64,000 bases of DNA from JABSQH01 sp039177505 (GCA_039177505.1 JBCDFR010000008.1:24906-88905), one strand, 5' to 3'; positions 28,136 to 37,139 are shown, counted from the stretch's first letter. Made by a program: numbers and translations. Notes: generated by a model not told the origin, from the sequence alone.

Positions 28136-29326
28136 GTGATCCAGACCGACACTCTGATCGTCGGCGCCGGGCCACAGGCGCTGACGGTGGTGGCCCGGTG
28201 GGTGTGCGACTGACCGGCGAGCGTCGACGACATCGTGGTCGCAGATCCGTCCGGCTGCTGGATGCAGGCGTGGGATCGACAGTTCGGCCAACAACGGATC
28301 GAGGTATTGCGTAGCCCTGGCGTCCACCACCCGGATCCAGACGTGATGGCGCTGTTGCACGCCAATCACTACGACCCGTGTCCCGACCGACGCGAGGACA
28401 TGGCATCGGGCGGACCGCTGAGGGGGCCGCTGCGGCGGCCAACGACCGTCGCGTTCGCCCAGTTCTGCCGCGACGTCATCGACCGCGCTGGGCTGGCACG
28501 ACGAGTCGTGCCGACGTCGGTCTTCGAGTTGCACCAACTCACCTCGGGACGGCCGAGTCGTTGGCGCGCGGTACTGGACGACGGCAGGTCCGTGTTTGCG
28601 CGACAGGTCGTGTGGGCCGGCAATCCGCGGACCCCGAACCTGCCTCCTGACGTCGCGGTGTGTCGTGCGACCGTTCACAGCAGCGAGGTCGACATCGACA
28701 CGGCGACGCCCGGCCAACACATTGCGGTGCTCGGCGGAGGACAGACGGCGGGCCAACTGGCACTGCAAGCCGCTCGATCAGGCGCCGAGGTGACGCTGGT
28801 CAGCCGGGGGCCGCAGCGCATCAGCAATCTCGACGTCGACGCTGGATGGCTGATGAACGACCACCTCGGGCCGTTTCAGTCGATCGACGACCCGTGGCAG
28901 CGACGCCAGGTGGTCGAGGACGCTCGCTGCGGTTCGATCACGGCCGACCTCGGAAATGCGCTCCGTGCCGCCGGGGTGCGCCATGTGTGCGAGGCGGGCC
29001 AGCTGTCCGCCACATCGTCGTCGCGCGGCGCCTTCATTCGTGCCGGTGGCACGGCGTTGGATGTCGACAATTTGTGGTTGGCGACCGGATCAACCCCCGA
29101 CTTACGCATGGCGCCCGCGTTGGCGCAGCAAGCCGCGTGCGGCGCACCTCACGTCGACGGATGGCCGGTCCTCGATCGACGCCTGCACTGGCAAGCGGGG
29201 CTCATCGTGATCGGTGCCCTTGCTGCGCTCACCCTGGGACCAGCAGCCGGGAACCTCGGAGGTGCTCGCGCCGCGGCGGACGTACTGGCCGACCAAACAC
29301 CGCGGCTCGCGGCGCGCGCCTGCTGA
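28136..29326 (+). CDS. FAD/NAD(P)-binding oxidoreductase interrupted by one in-frame UGA
   Basis: The N-terminus TDTLIVGAGPQALTVVARW is a Rossmann FAD motif; the frame meets TGA at 28211-28213 (codon 26, context VCD-UGA-PASVDD) and then continues intact for 370 codons to 29326 with VLGGGQTAGQLALQAARSGAEV as a second dinucleotide site. The family resembles lysine/ornithine N-monooxygenase-like proteins. The UGA falls in the linker after the first helix, not at a known redox site, though a Cys precedes it by two residues. A weak 4-bp stem with a loop starting 16 nt downstream is the best SECIS candidate. It is either a selenoprotein or a gene with a recent nonsense mutation. Confidence 0.6.
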
Positions 29327-29420
29327 CCGCGTCGACTCGAACCGCACACTGCGCGGTCGTGAGACCTAGGTTCGTGCAGATGATTTGGCGCCGCACGACA
29401 AGGTCTGAAAAGGGGGCGCG

Positions 29421-29678
29421 ATGACCGTCGGCATAGGAGTGAACGTGCCGCTGGACCCCTCGGATCTTGACGCCGCCGGACTGATGCAACGGCTCTTCGG
29501 GATCCCGTTCGAACGATTCGCGACGTACACCCCGGTCGGCCCCGCCGAACAGATCGACAAGTTCTTCCGGCCATATGTCGATGCTGGGGTATCGACACTG
29601 AACCTCACACCGTGCGGACCGGATCGAGCATCCGAGATCGACACGATCGCCACAGCGCGCGCATCGCTCGACTCGTGA
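29421..29678 (+). pseudogene. Luciferase-like monooxygenase C-terminal fragment
   Basis: The 85-residue frame has a good ribosome site (AAAAGGGGG) and reads LMQRLFGIPFERFATYTPVG then YVDAGVSTLNLTPCGPD, which resembles the last third of LLM-class flavin oxidoreductases. The catalytic barrel is absent. It is either a remnant or a short stand-alone protein. The following 184 bp up to azlC show no supported gene. Confidence 0.5.
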
Positions 29679-29862
29679 TGACGACGAACAGCGTCGGGGT
29701 CAACCACAAGCGAAGTTGGTACGAGTTACTCGCCGACGAGACGAGCATGCCGGCGTCGACGGTATGCCTCGTCGATCCCGGCGTGGTCCATTGGGGTTGG
29801 ACGGCGACCACCGAGGGCTGGCGTCAAGACAGCGCACGGCCGCGGCCGCTTTCGTGTTCACG

Positions 29863-30555
29863 ATGCCGATGAGCGAGTCGATCCGAACGCTGCGAGCCGG
29901 CGGGCGTGCGGCGGTCCCGCTCGGCGTGGCGGGATTGCCATTCGGTCTCGTGTACGGCGTTGCCGCGGCGGAGAGCAACCTCTCCACGTGGCTCGGTGTC
30001 GCAGCCTCGTGGATCGTCTTGGCCGGCGCCGCACAACTCACCATGGTGAGTTTGTTCGACGACGGGGCCGCTTGGCCGCTGGTTATCGGAACAGCGCTAT
30101 TGATCAATGCTCGTTTCGCCCTCTACAGCACAGCGCTGGCATCGGCGTTCCGGCAGTTCCCAGCGCGTTGGAGGTTCACGCTCCCGTATCTGCTCACCGA
30201 CCAAGCCGCCGCGCTGACCATCGTCCACTACGACATCGAGCAAGATGCGGCACGGCGACGCTGGTGGTTTCTCGGCGCCGGCTTGACCTTCGCCATGGGA
30301 TGGTGGACCGGAACCCTTCTCGGTGTGTTTGCCGGAGACCTCATTCCCGCCGATGTCGACATTGCTTTCGCCGTTCCCGCAATGTTCATTGCAATGTTGG
30401 TGCCAACGGTCGTCAGCAGACCGATGCTCGCCGCTGCCCTCGTTGCCGGAGTCGTCACCGTCGTGGGGGCGGGCCTGCCGAGTGGACTCAACGTGATCCT
30501 TGCTGCCGTCGCAGCGATCGCTGTCGTGCGTCTCGTCGATGTCGGTCGGGGGTGA
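29863..30555 (+). CDS. azlC: AzlC-family branched-chain amino acid exporter subunit
   Basis: The 230-residue membrane protein has the AzlC hallmarks: AAVPLGVAGLPFGLVYGVAA at the N-terminus, then LAGAAQLTMVSLFDDGA and LINARFALYSTALA. It pairs with the small AzlD subunit that starts 2 bp after its stop. Together they export branched-chain or related amino acids. ATG at 29863 or 29869 is the start. Confidence 0.92.
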   Translation: MPMSESIRTLRAGGRAAVPLGVAGLPFGLVYGVAAAESNLSTWLGVAASWIVLAGAAQLTMVSLFDDGAAWPLVIGTALLINARFALYSTALASAFRQFPARWRFTLPYLLTDQAAALTIVHYDIEQDAARRRWWFLGAGLTFAMGWWTGTLLGVFAGDLIPADVDIAFAVPAMFIAMLVPTVVSRPMLAAALVAGVVTVVGAGLPSGLNVILAAVAAIAVVRLVDVGRG

Positions 30556-30557
30556 AA

Positions 30558-30869
30558 ATGTCGGCCGCACTACAGATCCTCGCAGTTGGGCTCGGGACCT
30601 ATCTGTTGCGCGTGTCGGCGATCGCCATCGTGGCCCGATCGCCGGAGACGTCCGACGCCACCCAGTCCACGATGCGGCTGATCGCACCCGCCGTGCTCGC
30701 CGCACTCCTCGCTGATCAGTTGTTCGTTCGCCGCGGGTCGGTGACGCTTCACTGGCCGTGGCTCATCGCGGCAGTCGTTGCCGGCGTCGTCGCCTACCGC
30801 TGGCGATCGCCCGGGGTGACCATGCTCGTCGGCATCGCTGCCGCATGGCTACTCGACTCGGCGATGTAG
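30558..30869 (+). CDS. azlD: AzlD-family small exporter subunit
   Basis: The 103-residue protein has three to four TM helices. GLGTYLLRVSAIAIVAR at the N-terminus and APAVLAALLADQLF are typical of AzlD. It is directly downstream of azlC and converges on the amine oxidase gene. Confidence 0.9.
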   Translation: MSAALQILAVGLGTYLLRVSAIAIVARSPETSDATQSTMRLIAPAVLAALLADQLFVRRGSVTLHWPWLIAAVVAGVVAYRWRSPGVTMLVGIAAAWLLDSAM

Positions 30870-30915
30870 CTCCACTTGAGACGACGGCTACACCGCCATA
30901 TGGCTGCAGTTGTAG

Positions 30916-32202
30916 CTACACATTGCCGAGGAACTGGTCGACCGCGGCGGCTGCCGACCTCGCGGCGGCGTGAACCGAACTCCAATCGTCGAACGAGGTA
31001 TAGGCGTCGCCAGCGAAGTACACGCGGTCGCCGAGCGGTTCGGCGAGCACGTTCGTGACCGATTCCGATTCGTCGTCAGCGAGGTATCCGCCGCGGGCGA
31101 ACGGCTCGTCGTTCCAGTTCTGCACCAGGTGCTTCACGTACGAGCGCGACGCTGCGCCATCGAAGGTTGCATCGAGTTCTGCGAGCACGTCGGCGAGAAA
31201 CTCCTCGTCGGACATCGCGCCGTACCGTTCAGCAGGCGCCCCGACGCTGAACAGGCCGAGGATGCTCTCGCCGGTTTGTTGACCATACGCCGCGTCGTAA
31301 AAGAGGCGCTGGCCGTCACCGGTGTCGGAGTCAGCGTACGCCAGCGCAGCGGGGTAGAACGTCTCCTCGAACTCGAAGAACGCTTTGAAACCGCTCCACA
31401 CCTCGGCGCCATCGATCGCTGCCTGGCGGTCCTCGTCGAGCGGCGGCCTGAATGCGACGTCGCCGAGCTGGAGGATGCGCAGCGGCACGGTCACGATGAC
31501 GTGGTCGGCCTCGTGTAGTGCTCCGTTGCTGTCGGCCAGGACAACCCGGTCGTCCCGACCGTGATCGACCTCGACGATCGGGGTGTCGTACTCGATTGCG
31601 TCGGCAATGCCTGGGAGTACGTAGGTCTCGTAGAAGTCGAGCCAACTCGACCCGACGAACTTGCTGTCGACATCAAAAATGATCGGCTTGATCGGCACCG
31701 TAACGATGGCGTCGTCCACATACGCGACTTCGTCATCGCCGGTGTACTGCACGAGTTCAGAGGTGATCTCAACGTCGTCGTCGTTGACGATCTCGTCGAG
31801 AATGTCCGCACCGACATGGACCCACTCACCACCCAGCGCGATCGGGAAGTCGGCGAAGTCGCGGTCGTGGCGGATACGTCCACCGTACGTGGGGCCGGCC
31901 TCGAGCACCCGCACGTCGACGCCGCGCTGGCGCAGCAGGTGCGCCGCCGACATCCCAGCCGGGCCAGCACCGACCACGATCACCGACGCGCCTTCGTCGG
32001 CGGCCCGTCCCGGCGCTCCGTCGCTACCGGCCGAGGTTGATGGCGCAGCCGCGTCATCGTCGGTCGATGCCGTCGTGCTCGCGTCGTCGTCGGCGTCGTC
32101 GCTGCATCCGGCGAGGATCGCCGCGACGGCTGCGACCGAGCCTGATACGAACGTGCGACGACGAATCCACGCACCGCACGCTTGGGCTGCTGGTTCGTCC
32201 AC
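30916..32202 (-). CDS. Tat-exported flavin amine oxidase
   Basis: The 428-residue protein begins with a twin-arginine signal (RRRTFVSGSVAAVAAILAGC) ending in a lipobox, followed by an Asp/Ser/Thr-rich linker. The FAD Rossmann motif VIVVGAGPAGMSAAHLL and the GG motif YGGRIRHD are present, as is the C-terminal RVYFAGDAYTSFDDWSSVHAA. It is a cell-surface monoamine/polyamine oxidase-like enzyme delivered folded with its FAD. Substrate is unknown. Confidence 0.92.
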   Translation of the reverse strand: MDEPAAQACGAWIRRRTFVSGSVAAVAAILAGCSDDADDDASTTASTDDDAAAPSTSAGSDGAPGRAADEGASVIVVGAGPAGMSAAHLLRQRGVDVRVLEAGPTYGGRIRHDRDFADFPIALGGEWVHVGADILDEIVNDDDVEITSELVQYTGDDEVAYVDDAIVTVPIKPIIFDVDSKFVGSSWLDFYETYVLPGIADAIEYDTPIVEVDHGRDDRVVLADSNGALHEADHVIVTVPLRILQLGDVAFRPPLDEDRQAAIDGAEVWSGFKAFFEFEETFYPAALAYADSDTGDGQRLFYDAAYGQQTGESILGLFSVGAPAERYGAMSDEEFLADVLAELDATFDGAASRSYVKHLVQNWNDEPFARGGYLADDESESVTNVLAEPLGDRVYFAGDAYTSFDDWSSVHAAARSAAAAVDQFLGNV

Positions 32203-32239
32203 CGCACGGCGACGCTACCGGCTGCCCCACATCACCGAC

Positions 32240-32519
32240 TTCGCTGGGCGACGCGACGCTGTCACTTTTCGAGGGTCTAGGTCACGACGCACTCACACGC
32301 ATCGACACGGCCGACGGCGGGCCGCTGAGCGTACGAGCGGCCGCCTTCCACATTGCCGGCCATGAGGCCCACCACCGCGGCAGCATCCGCGCCAACTATC
32401 TGGAACGCGTGAAGCGCGGCGGCAACGAAGGTCAGCGACGGGCGTACCCACCGGTCTTGTCGAAGGCGCGTCCTATGTCGTCACGTCGAAGGCGCCGATC
32501 GGTCGGGGGTCTCCGTTGA
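32240..32519 (+). pseudogene. DinB-family C-terminal remnant
   Basis: One frame reads LSLFEGLGHDALTRIDTADG and then RAAAFHIAGHEAHHRGSIRA, the last helix bundle of DinB-like proteins with its His residues. No start codon or N-terminal half is present; upstream the frame runs into the amine oxidase gene on the other strand. It looks like a truncated leftover. Confidence 0.6.
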
Positions 32520-33585
32520 CCAGCACGTCGACGCGATGGCGACCCGGATATGGGGTCCGCGTGGTGTGCACCCGTAACGACACCTTCTTTCGCACGGTTG
32601 CCGTCGCACCAGGCGGTACATCCATTTCAGCACCCTTGAACACCTTCGGCGACGTCGACCCGTTGGCCTTCACGAAGTGCACTCGGAAGTCGACGAGCGC
32701 TCCCAGTGGACGATCGGTCGGGTTGTGCAGCTCGATCCAGACGTGGGTCGATGCGCCGATCGCTACCTCCGCTGGCTCGTAACCGGATGCCACGACGTGC
32801 AGCGGCGAGTCGCGGCCGTAGCCGATCACTTCCAGTGCATCGGGATTGCCCTGCTTGATCATCGTCCGCAGCGCATGCTTGACGAGTCGCTGGCGGTCCA
32901 CCGGCGCGTCGGGCCACCAGCGGCGGGCGATGTCGACCGCCACGTCGGGATGGTCCTTGGCGATGTCGTTCACACAGTTCGCCACCGATCGGCGAACGTA
33001 TTCGGAGTCGTCGTCTTTGAGGCGCTCCAAGAGTTCCACAACCGGCGCGGGGTCTTCCATGAACAGACGCAACCTCGGCGCCCACGGCAGCCGTGGTCTG
33101 GTTCCTTCAGAGACGAGGCGTCGGACATGCTCACTCTCATCGCCGGTCCAGCGCCGACACTGATCGAGGGTCGCGACGGTCTGCGCTTCGAGGAACGGGC
33201 GAATTGCGAATTCGGCGGTGAAGCGGACCGTGATCTCGCGCAGCGCAACCATCGAGATCTCGAAATGATCGAGCCCATGCTCACCGATGAAGTCCGATAG
33301 CGGCAGGTAGCGAAACGATGCCATCCCCCGCAGCTCCTCGGGTGGGCCCTCGTTGCGCAACGCGTCGATGAGCATCCGGATCGCCACTGCGCGATCTGCT
33401 GGGAGCGCACGGGCGAGTGCGTCGGCGATGTGCCGGGCGCGCGGGCGCAGCTCGAGTTCGTCATACCCGTCGCGGCACTCGGCGAGAAACGTCTCGGTCG
33501 GAAAGTCGTCGGCAACCGCACCGACGAGCCTGACGACATAGTCGGCGACTTCCAGCCCGAACGACTCCTTCAGCGGCGCAGCCAC
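32473..33585 (-). CDS. AlkC-like DNA alkylation repair glycosylase with Ig-like tail
   Basis: The 370-residue protein starts at a GTG giving VAAPLKESFG, as AlkC homologues do. HEAT-like helices fill residues ~1-255 (LRALL-type repeats, DDSEYVRRSVANCVNDIAKDHP). The last ~110 residues are beta-rich (ASTHVWIELHNPTDRPLGA, then VRKKVSLRVHTTRTPYPGRH) and match the Ig-like domain seen in some AlkC proteins that helps grip damaged DNA. It excises 3-methyl-type alkylated bases without base flipping. The gene precedes the mobile-element scrap region. Confidence 0.85.
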   Translation of the reverse strand: MAAPLKESFGLEVADYVVRLVGAVADDFPTETFLAECRDGYDELELRPRARHIADALARALPADRAVAIRMLIDALRNEGPPEELRGMASFRYLPLSDFIGEHGLDHFEISMVALREITVRFTAEFAIRPFLEAQTVATLDQCRRWTGDESEHVRRLVSEGTRPRLPWAPRLRLFMEDPAPVVELLERLKDDDSEYVRRSVANCVNDIAKDHPDVAVDIARRWWPDAPVDRQRLVKHALRTMIKQGNPDALEVIGYGRDSPLHVVASGYEPAEVAIGASTHVWIELHNPTDRPLGALVDFRVHFVKANGSTSPKVFKGAEMDVPPGATATVRKKVSLRVHTTRTPYPGRHRVDVLVNGDPRPIGAFDVTT

Positions 33586-33679
33586 GAACTCGACGGTACC
33601 GACGTCGCGACGACCATCTCCTACCACGGGTGGCCGGAGATGTCAGCGAAGCCGGAGCGATCATCGACCCCTGAACGCG

Positions 33680-33725
33680 AAAACCCCCCGCCGTCTCACG
33701 CCGCGAAGGGCGGAGACAGCGGGGG
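33680..33725 (-). terminator. Strong intrinsic-terminator-like hairpin
   Basis: On the minus strand GGGGGCG.GAGAC-type arms (33713-33725 with 33685-33697) pair over 12 bp with one mismatch and are followed by TTTT (33680-33683). It would stop minus-strand transcription coming from the tRNA-like remnants before the AlkC gene. Confidence 0.6.
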
Positions 33726-33922
33726 CGTGTGGGGATGGGTATCTACTCAACCTACGGCGGTCTACCTGTGCGAATCCTGAACGGGGTCCAAACACCGGCC
33801 GAAGGCTGGGGCTGAATGGGGGATCTCAATTGTCGGGGCCAACACTTCTGATCCGTCGGCGAGAGAATGGGCGTACGCCGACCGATGTCGCCCACAAACC
33901 GACGTCGGTCGACACAGATCTT

Positions 33923-33960
33923 TGGGGGTTTGTTGCAGCTCGTATGGAACTCGAACCTGG
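33923..33960 (-). repeat. Decayed third copy of the tRNA-3'-end-like repeat
   Basis: The first 17 bp (33923-33939) are identical to 35371-35387, and the rest resembles the TTCGAACC T-arm of the two 41-bp copies with several changes. The surrounding 33726-34102 shows no supported gene. Confidence 0.55.
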
Positions 33961-34102
33961 AGTGACGTGGACCCGTTTGGCGGAAGCATTCTCCGCTTGA
34001 CCGCTCCGACGACCACGAATCGCTCTGGAGCCGCGCGGTGGATGCAACGCGCATGCCGGACCCAGACTCCGCTACGAAGTGAGTCGGCGTTACGCCGGTG
34101 AT

Positions 34103-34143
34103 TTGCAGCCCGTACGGGATTCGAACCCGTGCCGCCACCTTGA
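34103..34143 (-). repeat. 41-bp tRNA-3'-end-like direct repeat, copy 1
   Basis: This copy is identical over 41 bp to 35381-35421. Read on the minus strand it has a T-arm (ACGGG, TTCGAAT, CCCGT) followed by an acceptor-like ACGGGCT. No matching 5' acceptor or anticodon arm is present, so it is not a whole tRNA. It interrupts an IS256-type transposase fragment at 34144, as an attachment site scar would. Confidence 0.75.
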
Positions 34144-34330
34144 TGAGAGCTGACGAAGAGCCAGCCGCAGCCACGACCTGCAACACCCGCTGCACCAGCC
34201 CGGTGAGGAGCCCGCCCTCGCCGGTGAGCGCGACATCTTCAGCTATGGCCTGCTCGACGAGCTGGTCAGCTGCAGCACCCAACAACGTGTCAGGTGCCAG
34301 CACCCCTCGCCCGACCGGACCGGAGGCCAT
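34144..34330 (-). pseudogene. IS256-family transposase N-terminal fragment
   Basis: The frame from the ATG at 34330 reads LAPDTLLGAAADQLVEQAIA and LTGEGGLLTGLVQRVLQV, the opening of IS256/Mutator transposases. Homology stops at the 41-bp repeat; the DDE domain is missing. Confidence 0.65.
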
Positions 34331-34422
34331 CGCAATGATCCTTCCCGGCCCACGACTCCTCGCCGCGGACCAACAGGACCACCCTCAGTTACACGCTCCC
34401 TGCGACAGTCCCGAGCGAGGCG

Positions 34423-34704
34423 TCAGCTCCAATCGGCAATCTTGTTCAAGGTGGTGTCGGATACGACGGGGATGACCGGGGCGACTGAGTGAAGAGCTCC
34501 GATGACCTCATTTGTGGACAGTCCGCCGGCGACGCCATCGAGCACAGCTGCTAGTTGCTCGTCGTTGAGCTGCTCGTGATGCTCGGCCTCGGCGTCGGTG
34601 AGGATCGTCCGGTGCTCGGTTGCTGGCGCGGCGCGCAACGTGTCGCGCAAGGAGTCATCGGTCGCCAAACGTTCGATCAGTGGCTTGATGTGATGTTCGG
34701 TCAT
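34423..34704 (-). CDS. Orphan Gly-Gly-leader RiPP-type precursor peptide
   Basis: The 93-residue protein begins HHIKPLIERLATDDSLRDTL, similar to Nif11/NHLP-type leaders, and has the leader end LNDEQLAAVLDGVAGG at residues 46-61. A 32-residue core follows (LSTNEVIGALHSVAPVIPVV then SDTTLNKIADWS) with six Ser/Thr and no Cys. Leader plus double Gly suggests cleavage and export by a C39 peptidase transporter. No modifying enzyme or transporter is found in the window, so it is an orphan or acts with distant genes. The ATG at 34704 is chosen; upstream in-frame starts exist. Confidence 0.55.
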   Translation of the reverse strand: MTEHHIKPLIERLATDDSLRDTLRAAPATEHRTILTDAEAEHHEQLNDEQLAAVLDGVAGGLSTNEVIGALHSVAPVIPVVSDTTLNKIADWS

Positions 34705-34909
34705 CACCCCCACAATACGCATCCGACCACACGCGTGCACGGCGAAGTCGGGCTTCTCCTCGTCGCCGCAGCCGTCGTCGCTCGAGCCTTCCCCGACGAA
34801 CCATCTCACGGCACAACAGGCCCAACCAACGCCGTGTCCACCAACCCTTGGAGGAGCCGCTGTAGCCGGTCCCGGTCGATGAGCATCCGCTCGGTTGTCA
34901 CAACCCGCG

Positions 34910-35281
34910 CATCTCCGATCGGGTGTGCTTCGAGGGAATCCTGACTCGTCTCGTAGTCGGCTGTTGGTGGGAGACCGCCGAAGCAATCACTGCCGACGAT
35001 CGGATCATCGAACTCGATCTGTCGGAGTGCTCGATCGACGGCGCGTCTGCGGCCACGTCTCCGACTACGGCATCGAAGATCTGATCTGTGCGAAGAAGCG
35101 ACCGCTTGGCACTGCCGAGCACAAGTTGCCAGTTCCGTTGGGGATGCGTTGGCCGATCGGGCGAACCAACTCGTGGCTGTCGAACCACGGCCAACTCCGC
35201 CGCAGCACCGACCGGCGCATCGAATGCCGACTGGCCCAACTCGCGCTCGCGATGATCATCACGATCAAACTCATCGAATAG
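34910..35281 (+). pseudogene. IS5-family transposase remnant with internal deletions
   Basis: One frame gives DRVCFEGILTRLVVG and IIELDLSECSIDGAS; another, shifted frame gives CGHVSDYGIEDLICAKKRPLG and RWPIGRTNSWLSNHGQLRR. Both parts belong to the same IS5-type transposase, but the centre with most of the DDE triad is deleted and the frame is broken near 35050. It is inactive. Confidence 0.75.
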
Positions 35282-35380
35282 CGCAGCCGCTACAGCCCCA
35301 CTCGCTGAGACCCTTAGTGGACACATTGGACACGCCCGCGAATCGGTGTGATCGATTGATGCCCTCTAGCTGGGGGTTTG

Positions 35381-35421
35381 TTGCAGCCCGTACGGGATTC
35401 GAACCCGTGCCGCCACCTTGA
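35381..35421 (-). repeat. 41-bp tRNA-3'-end-like direct repeat, copy 2
   Basis: Identical to 34103-34143 and 1278 bp away in the same orientation. The two copies bracket the RiPP-like gene and the IS5 remnant, so the interval could be a small integrated segment or the result of recombination between tRNA scars. Confidence 0.75.
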
Positions 35422-35561
35422 GAGGGCGAGAACGATCGTCCGACTCGTGTTGTCCGATGCCGATTTATGTGGTCTGAGCAGGGAGAACACTACACGCCGT
35501 GTTGATGCGTGTTCTTGAGTATCGGCCAATACCGCTCCGTAGATTGGCAAAGGGATTGGCA

Positions 35562-35753
35562 ATGTCGGATTGGTTCAGCGAGGGGGACCTCCCGCTGGGC
35601 AGGCAGCTTCTGCGCGAGATCGACAAGGGCCTCCGGAAGGCTCGCTTCGAGATCGTGCTGGGTTGGGCCGAGCATGCGGCTGATCTGCTAGCCGTGCAGC
35701 ATCGAGCGCTCCGGCCGCTCTCTCCAGATGCCCTACTCGAGCGGGCTCCCTGA
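35562..35753 (+). pseudogene. TIR-domain-like fragment
   Basis: The frame reads WFSEGDLPLGRQLLREIDKG followed by LRKARFEIVL, which resembles the BB-loop to alphaC region of TIR domains (LxxGDSLRxxIDxGLxxSRxxIV). The conserved beta-strand start and the catalytic Glu region are missing. It is likely a relic of a defence gene. Resemblance is short, so the call is tentative. Confidence 0.35.
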
Positions 35754-35887
35754 CCGGGCGACGGTCCCGGCGATGTATGCGGACTTGCCCTACTGGCGGG
35801 CGCCGGCTGCGAACTGCTAGCCGTGATCGGCGCAGCCGAGTCGCATCGCAACGACTGCACCGCTTCCCGACAGGCCATACTCTCACT

Positions 35888-36595
35888 ATGACGAGCCTGT
35901 CGGAGCGTGAGCGAGCGACGATCGCGTTCGCGCTGCGTCACCCCCGAGGGAGGTACGACGCAACGCGGACCGCACAGCTGTCAGGCGTCCCGCGGAGCAC
36001 GGTGTACGACTGGCGCCGTGGCGGGATCTACAACTCCGACTACCTGCGCGCGAGCCCTGCGATTTGGTCGTACCGCGACCTTGTGATGCTGCGATTGCTC
36101 GCTTGGCTCCGCCAGGGTGGCATGGCCCGGCCTACTGCGGCTGAGAAGACTGCATCGGTTCGCGAACAGCTCAGCGCAGGCGTTGAGATCCGCCGTATCC
36201 ACGCGACTGCGACCGACGTGGTGCTCGTGACGGATGAGGGCCGCGACGCACTCGACGACCGGGACAATCTTCTTCCGTCATCCGATTTCTACGCCTTGCT
36301 CGGCACGTTCGACTTGTTTGAGCCGATCGAGGAGCTCCGGTCGAAGCCGTCAGCTGCGGTATGGGCCCCCAACCTGGTGACGCCATCGGACCACTCATCC
36401 ATCTCGCCCTGGGTGCTCGCCGGTGATCCGTGCGTTGAGCACTCGCGTATCCCAACCGCTGCGATCTACGCACTGCGGACGGAGCGTGAGCTCCCAGTCG
36501 AGGCAGTGGTCGAGTTGTATCCGGGCATCACTGCCGACGCTGTCGAGGATGTGACCGACCTCGAGGGCCGTCTGCGTGACCAACGGGCAGCGTGA
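35888..36595 (+). CDS. DUF433 antitoxin with MerR-like HTH
   Basis: The 235-residue protein has an N-terminal helix-turn-helix (RTAQLSGVPRSTVYDWRRGG), a middle linker, and a C-terminal DUF433 domain (WVLAGDPCVEHSRIPTAAIY followed by PGITADAVEDVTDLEGRL). DUF433 proteins pair with PIN-like toxins. It overlaps the next gene by 20 bp, so the pair is one operon. The HTH suggests it represses its own promoter. Confidence 0.85.
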   Translation: MTSLSERERATIAFALRHPRGRYDATRTAQLSGVPRSTVYDWRRGGIYNSDYLRASPAIWSYRDLVMLRLLAWLRQGGMARPTAAEKTASVREQLSAGVEIRRIHATATDVVLVTDEGRDALDDRDNLLPSSDFYALLGTFDLFEPIEELRSKPSAAVWAPNLVTPSDHSSISPWVLAGDPCVEHSRIPTAAIYALRTERELPVEAVVELYPGITADAVEDVTDLEGRLRDQRAA

Positions 36596-37139
36596 CTCGT
36601 TCTCGATCCTCCTCGATCAGGGGTTCCCGAAGCCGACGCAGTTCGCTATCTCTGAACTCGATCGGACGGTGACCGTTGAGCACCTGGCGGAGTTCGCTCC
36701 TGAGCTCGCCAGTCGGAGCACCCCGGACTGGTATGTGTACTGCGCCGCCGCTGAGAGCGGGTTCGATGCCCTTGTCGTGCGCGACCGCTCGCAGCTCGAC
36801 CAGCTCGCGGAGATGTTCGTACTCGATCGCCTCAAGTCCTTGACGATCGTGACCTGGAGGAAAGGCATCGACGATCCGATTCGTGAATGGGGCCAACTCC
36901 TTGCGTACCTTCCACAGGTGAAGCGGCGCGCTACCGAGTCGGGGGGAAGAGCGCTCTTGCTCCCCGCACCGACACTGAGCAACGACTCGTACGTCAATCC
37001 GCGTGATCAGATCGGTGTCACCGCGCGCGACCTTCGCGTGTCGGCAGCCGAGGTTCGGCGAATGGCGCAAGAAGAGATCGAAGGATGGCTCCTCGCGAAC
37101 GAGGAGCCCCCGGATCGCTTCGCCACGCTTCTCGCGTAA
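36576..37139 (+). CDS. PIN-like toxin partner of DUF433 antitoxin
   Basis: The 187-residue protein starts with SFSILLDQGFP, where an early Asp fits the first acidic residue of PIN-like (VapC45/DUF5615-type) nucleases, and continues GFDALVVRDRSQLDQ with another acidic site and LTIVTWRKGIDDPI. Context next to a DUF433 protein supports an RNase toxin. The start is GTG at 36576, inside the antitoxin gene. Confidence 0.75.
   Translation: MTNGQRDSFSILLDQGFPKPTQFAISELDRTVTVEHLAEFAPELASRSTPDWYVYCAAAESGFDALVVRDRSQLDQLAEMFVLDRLKSLTIVTWRKGIDDPIREWGQLLAYLPQVKRRATESGGRALLLPAPTLSNDSYVNPRDQIGVTARDLRVSAAEVRRMAQEEIEGWLLANEEPPDRFATLLA

Noticed and set aside
28214..28264. SECIS element in the FAD oxidoreductase gene
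   Set aside because: Only 4-bp stems can be drawn (loops at +16 or +36), none with the GGUC loop of the other two genes; not listed as a feature.
34103..34143. Complete tRNA gene on the minus strand
   Set aside because: T-arm and 3' acceptor half are present but no 5' acceptor, D-arm or anticodon arm can be paired, at this copy or at 35381.
35762..35887. Continuation of the TIR-like frame into the antitoxin gene
   Set aside because: Frames break and no coding bias is seen; the antitoxin ATG at 35888 with a family-like HTH start is preferred.
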